Source: CAG-390 sp045633005
Lineage (GTDB): Bacteria > Bacillota > Clostridia > Oscillospirales > CAG-272
Assembly: GCA_045633005.1 (NCBI GenBank)
Contig: JAZQXT010000070.1
Location: forward strand, 1 to 25,253
Reading direction: 5' to 3'
DNA: 25,253 nucleotides
Shown here piece by piece: positions 23,110 through 25,253 of the stretch. The notes under the pieces are model-generated. The model had not been told where the DNA came from and made no database searches. It saw only the letters and a program-made list of their open reading frames with translations. Each line of letters opens with the position of its first letter. Position 1 is the stretch's first letter. Both the position numbers and the translations under genes were made by a program.

Positions 23110-23880
23110 TTATTTCTTTCCTTTGAACAAAGTGCAACGGGGTGAATCGTTTTCGGTTATCGCGTAAAGTATCTTCGGGTCGCTTCCGTTGGCTATTATC
23201 ATATCACAGCCGCTTTCGGTACAGATTTGAGCCGCGTGGAGCTTCGTGTGCATTCCGCCCGTGCCGAGAGACGAGCCGCTACCGCCGCCGAGAGCCATTA
23301 TCTCGTCGTTTATCTCCTCAACTACGCTAAGGAGCGTGGCGGAGGGATCGGTGTGCGGGTCTGCGGTAAAGAGTCCGTCGATGTCGGAAAGCAGAATGAG
23401 AAGGTCTGCCTTCGCGCTGACGGCAACGAGAGCCGAAAGGGTGTCGTTGTCACCGACCTTTATCTCCTCTGTGGCGATCGTGTCGTTTTCATTGATTATG
23501 GGTAACACGCCAAGCTCAAGCAAACGCGCGAGGGTGTTGTTGAAGTTCTCGTGTCTGTCCTCGTGCGAGAAGTCCGAACCCGTCAGCAGTATCTGCGCAA
23601 CCGTGTGATTGTATTTTGAAAAGAGCTTGTCGTAGGTATACATCAGTTCGCATTGACCTACGGCGGCGGCAGCCTGCTTCGTGGCTATGTCCTCGGGGCG
23701 CTTTGCAAGCGCAAGCTTTCCGACGCCCATACCGATAGCACCGCTTGAAACGAGAATTATCTCGTGTCCCGCGTTTTTGATATCGGAGATTATTTTGCAC
23801 AGCTCCTCCGTGCGCCTGATGTTAAGCCTGCCCGTCGAGTGAGCAAGCGTCGATGTTCCGACCTTGATAACTATTCTCAT
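23110..23880 (-). CDS. proB: Glutamate 5-kinase, short form without PUA domain
   Basis: 256 residues containing only the amino acid kinase domain: RIVIKVGTSTLAHSTGRL, ILVSSGAIGMGVGKL, PIINENDTIATEEIKVGDND (glutamate and proline feedback site region), LLSDIDGLFTADP and GSSLGTGGMHTKLHAA. The C-terminal PUA domain of E. coli-type ProB (367 residues) is missing, as in many shorter Firmicute forms. It phosphorylates glutamate in the first step of proline synthesis and is the usual point of proline feedback. No T-box or other leader regulator fits in the ~68-nt untranslated region. The ribosome site is weak. Confidence 0.95.
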   Translation of the reverse strand: MRIVIKVGTSTLAHSTGRLNIRRTEELCKIISDIKNAGHEIILVSSGAIGMGVGKLALAKRPEDIATKQAAAAVGQCELMYTYDKLFSKYNHTVAQILLTGSDFSHEDRHENFNNTLARLLELGVLPIINENDTIATEEIKVGDNDTLSALVAVSAKADLLILLSDIDGLFTADPHTDPSATLLSVVEEINDEIMALGGGSGSSLGTGGMHTKLHAAQICTESGCDMIIANGSDPKILYAITENDSPRCTLFKGKK

Positions 23881-23954
23881 GATCTTGTCCGTCCGTTATA
23901 TTTTTTCCGCAACCGAGAAGTCGCGGCAGAGTGGTAAAAACAATTCTTCCTTAT

Positions 23955-23983
23955 ATTATAACACACATAAAAAGATATGTCAA
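23955..23983 (-). promoter_or_regulatory. Consensus sigma-A promoter of proBAC
   Basis: On the minus strand TTGACA (23983-23978), exactly 17 bp, TATAAT (23960-23955). Both hexamers are perfect consensus, predicting strong expression from about 23948. Confidence 0.9.
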
Positions 23984-24007
23984 TATTTACTTGCGCTCCG
24001 CAAAAAC

Positions 24008-24032
24008 GAAAAAGGCAGTCGAATTGACTGCC
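24008..24032 (-). terminator. Terminator after the Fic gene
   Basis: On the minus strand GGCAGTC (24032-24026), a 5-nt loop, GACTGCC (24020-24014), then TTTTT. It lies 5 bp after the fic stop and just before the -35 of the proBAC promoter. Confidence 0.8.
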
Positions 24033-24036
24033 CGTG

Positions 24037-24645
24037 TTATTTCAGATCTTCGGCTTTGAAAGTAGCGTATCCTTCGTAATGATAGCTTGTATCTATGCCC
24101 TTCATAAACACCTGTCGGTCATTTACCTTGTCGGTGAGAGCACCTTTCAAAAGGTGCTTGATCTCAATATCCTTTATAGGACTTCTTTCCATAGCGAGAA
24201 GATAGTCCTCTTTATCCACGCAACTCCAATCCACAACCATTCCAAGCTCGCTTTTTAATATATGGTCAAGCCAAATGCGAGTGGAGCGACCGTTGCCCTC
24301 TCTGAAAGGGTGAGCCACGTTCATTTCAACGTATTTTTCGATTATCTCGTCAAAAGTGCTCTGCGGCATTTTTTCGATATTTTCAAGTGCGGCGTTAAGA
24401 TACATGATCGGAGCAAATCTGAAATTGCCTTTTGCGATATTAACGGTACGTATCTTTCCCGCAAACTCGTATATATCGGAAAAGAGAAAGGCGTGTATTT
24501 GGGAAAGAGTATCAAACGTTCCCGAACGTAGTGTAGAAAGAAAATCCGTTTCAAAAAGCTCCACGGCACGCTTTTTGCTTATGCGCTCTTCCTCTCGCGC
24601 AAGCTCTGCGGAATCGTTTAATCCAAGCTTGTTTTCAAGTGCCAT
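24037..24645 (-). CDS. Fic domain AMPylase, class III (C-terminal inhibitory motif)
   Basis: 202 residues. The Fic core motif is HPFREGNGRSTR (His112-Arg123), fitting HxFx(D/E)GNGRxxR with the catalytic histidine and the Mg-binding Glu. FAGKIRTVNIAKGNFRFAP is the conserved flap segment. Near the C-terminus SYHYEG (187-192) matches the inhibitory motif (S/T)xxxE(G/N), whose Glu blocks ATP binding; a C-terminal position defines class III, as in Neisseria NmFic. Fic enzymes usually transfer AMP to Ser/Thr/Tyr hydroxyls; NmFic-type targets include DNA gyrase in related cases. It stands alone with its own promoter, an AAAGGAG ribosome site and its own terminator; no antitoxin gene is next to it, as expected for a self-inhibited form. 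Confidence 0.92.
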   Translation of the reverse strand: MALENKLGLNDSAELAREEERISKKRAVELFETDFLSTLRSGTFDTLSQIHAFLFSDIYEFAGKIRTVNIAKGNFRFAPIMYLNAALENIEKMPQSTFDEIIEKYVEMNVAHPFREGNGRSTRIWLDHILKSELGMVVDWSCVDKEDYLLAMERSPIKDIEIKHLLKGALTDKVNDRQVFMKGIDTSYHYEGYATFKAEDLK

Positions 24646-24680
24646 GTTTTCTCCTTTCGCACAGAATGCTTTACAAGAAT

Positions 24681-24709
24681 ATTATATCATAAATTTCAAT
24701 AGTTTTCAA
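24681..24709 (-). promoter_or_regulatory. Sigma-A promoter of the Fic gene
   Basis: On the minus strand TTGAAA (24709-24704), 17 bp, TATAAT (24686-24681). Start expected near 24674, about 28 bp before ATG 24645. Confidence 0.75.
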
Positions 24710-24758
24710 GTTAAATAAGAAAAAATCCCGCATATGCTTGAAGCACGAAAGCTATCGT

Positions 24759-24954
24759 ATTGAGCCGCAAGCTTTTATCCGATATAGAGGAAAGCATTTT
24801 GATAAAACGCTTTTGGCGCAAGCCAAAAGCTACCTTCACATTTTGCGAAGCAAAATATTTCACGTTTGCCCGTGGGTAAATATTTCACACGCCGTAGGCT
24901 TATTTCATCCGTTCCGAAGGATCGGATTTCACCGAAAACGCCAAAGGCGTTTTC
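24759..24954. repeat. Hairpin-array repeat, copy 1 (partly degenerate)
   Basis: A 196-bp unit repeated at 25015-25210 with about ten differences. It is a chain of short inverted repeats linked by ATTTCAC or ATTTCAT: GCTTTTGGC/GCCAAAAGC (24809-24830), ATTTTGC/GCAAAAT (24840-24856), GTTTGCCC/GGGTAAAT (24864-24881), then weaker versions of the next two hairpins with one mismatch each, then GAAAACGCC/GGCGTTTTC. It begins with ATTGAGCCGCAAGC. No convincing reading frame or ribosome site. It lies upstream of the fic promoter. Confidence 0.92.
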
Positions 24955-25014
24955 TTTGCCTTGCCGCCTCCACGTGCAAGCACGCGCGTCGCTCTACGGC
25001 GCAAAGACTTCCTC
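24955..25014. other. Spacer between the two hairpin-array copies
   Basis: 60 bp of GC-richer sequence (CCGCCTCCACGTGCAAGC onward) with no match in the two units. It holds loosely paired GC stretches and no gene. With the 24710-24758 leader (containing TGCTTGAAGCA) and the tail after 25210, it is the rest of the non-coding right end. Confidence 0.6.
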
Positions 25015-25210
25015 ATTGAGCTGCAAGCTTTTATCCGAGAAGAGGAAAGCATTTTAATAAAACGCTTTTGGCGTAAGCCAAAAGCTACCTTCATATTTTG
25101 CGCAAGCAAAATATTTCACATTTGCCCGTGGGCAAATATTTCACACGCCGCAGGCGTATTTCATCCGTTCCGAAGGAACGGATTTCACCGAAAACGCCAA
25201 AGGCGTTTTC
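25015..25210. repeat. Hairpin-array repeat, copy 2 (well paired)
   Basis: Second 196-bp copy with six perfect hairpins: GCTTTTGGC/GCCAAAAGC (25064-25085), ATTTTGC/GCAAAAT (25095-25112), ATTTGCCC/GGGCAAAT (25120-25137), ACGCC/GGCGT (25145-25157), ATCCGTTCC/GGAACGGAT (25163-25183) and GAAAACGCC/GGCGTTTTC (25190-25210). Loops are 2-4 nt. ATTTCAC/ATTTCAT links most stems. The AAAGCATTTT arm at 25046-25055 can also pair with AAAACGCTTT at 25060-25069, an alternative to the first hairpin. Confidence 0.93.
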
Positions 25211-25253
25211 CCTCCATCCGCGCTTGCGCGCTGAAGAAGGAACGGAAATTTCG
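25211..25253. repeat. Start of further hairpin sequence at the window edge
   Basis: After copy 2 come CGCGCTTGCGCG (25219-25230), another self-complementary element, and GGAACGGAAATTTCG, which contains the linker-like ATTTC. The array probably continues past the right edge. Confidence 0.5.

Noticed and set aside
24037..24645. Fic/antitoxin two-gene module
   Set aside because: No small antitoxin gene is adjacent; the inhibitory motif is within the Fic protein itself.
24738..25109. Short open frames in the hairpin-array region on both strands
   Set aside because: They run through stem-loop repeats, have arginine/serine-rich low-complexity content and no ribosome site, and differ between the two repeat copies.
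24759..25210. Possible CRISPR array
   Set aside because: Only two long direct copies, no short constant repeats alternating with unique spacers, and no cas genes.
24710..25253. Possible insertion sequence or MITE ends
   Set aside because: Many small inverted repeats but no single pair of terminal inverted repeats with target duplication, and no transposase; a non-autonomous element cannot be excluded.

Overview
The window looks like a chromosomal segment of a spore-forming Firmicute of class Clostridia, or a lineage descended from one. The evidence is the B. subtilis-like order mazG-rqcP-yabP-yabQ-divIC, a T-box riboswitch in front of pheST, and sporulation genes behind a sigma-E-like promoter. 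The hairpin-repeat block at the right edge seems to me typical of gut Oscillospirales-type genomes, but that placement is an impression and not a result. GC content and codon use look even throughout, and I see no transposase, integrase, phage gene, tRNA, rRNA or CRISPR array.

Layout. (1) Positions 1-1861, plus strand: the end of mazG, then rqcP, yabP, yabQ and divIC, with a sigma-A promoter before rqcP and a sigma-E-like promoter before yabP. (2) Positions 1901-5878, minus strand: T-box, pheS, pheT and a DUF896 gene, converging on the first cluster at a shared terminator. (3) Positions 5891-10603, minus strand: an MBL-fold hydrolase, gltX, a divergent metG and a DUF1294 membrane gene, ending at a strong hairpin. 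(4) Positions 10726-14702, plus strand: a large secreted, C-terminally anchored protein of unknown function, then nicotinate phosphoribosyltransferase. (5) Positions 14724-21046, plus strand: a five-gene operon encoding an MBOAT acyltransferase, two DHHW/AlgX-type surface proteins, an FkbH-like enzyme and an acyl carrier protein. (6) Positions 21045-23983, minus strand: proB-proA-proC, the complete glutamate-to-proline route. (7) Positions 24008-24709, minus strand: a class III (self-inhibited) Fic protein. (8) Positions 24740-25253: non-coding, two ~196-bp tandem copies of a hairpin array that probably continues beyond the window.

The most interesting part is region 5. Its parts match the teichoic acid D-alanylation machine DltABCD role by role: a loading enzyme (FkbH in place of DltA), a carrier protein (ACP in place of DltC), a membrane channel/acyltransferase (MBOAT in place of DltB), and extracytoplasmic transferases (the DHHW pair in place of DltD). 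FkbH-family enzymes are known to load a glyceryl unit from 1,3-bisphosphoglycerate onto ACPs. The operon may therefore export a glyceryl-type (or related) acyl group and attach it to a surface polymer. That is inference from gene content, and I cannot test whether it is already described. Second in interest is the hairpin array; third is the MetRS-like protein with a degenerate KMSKS motif.
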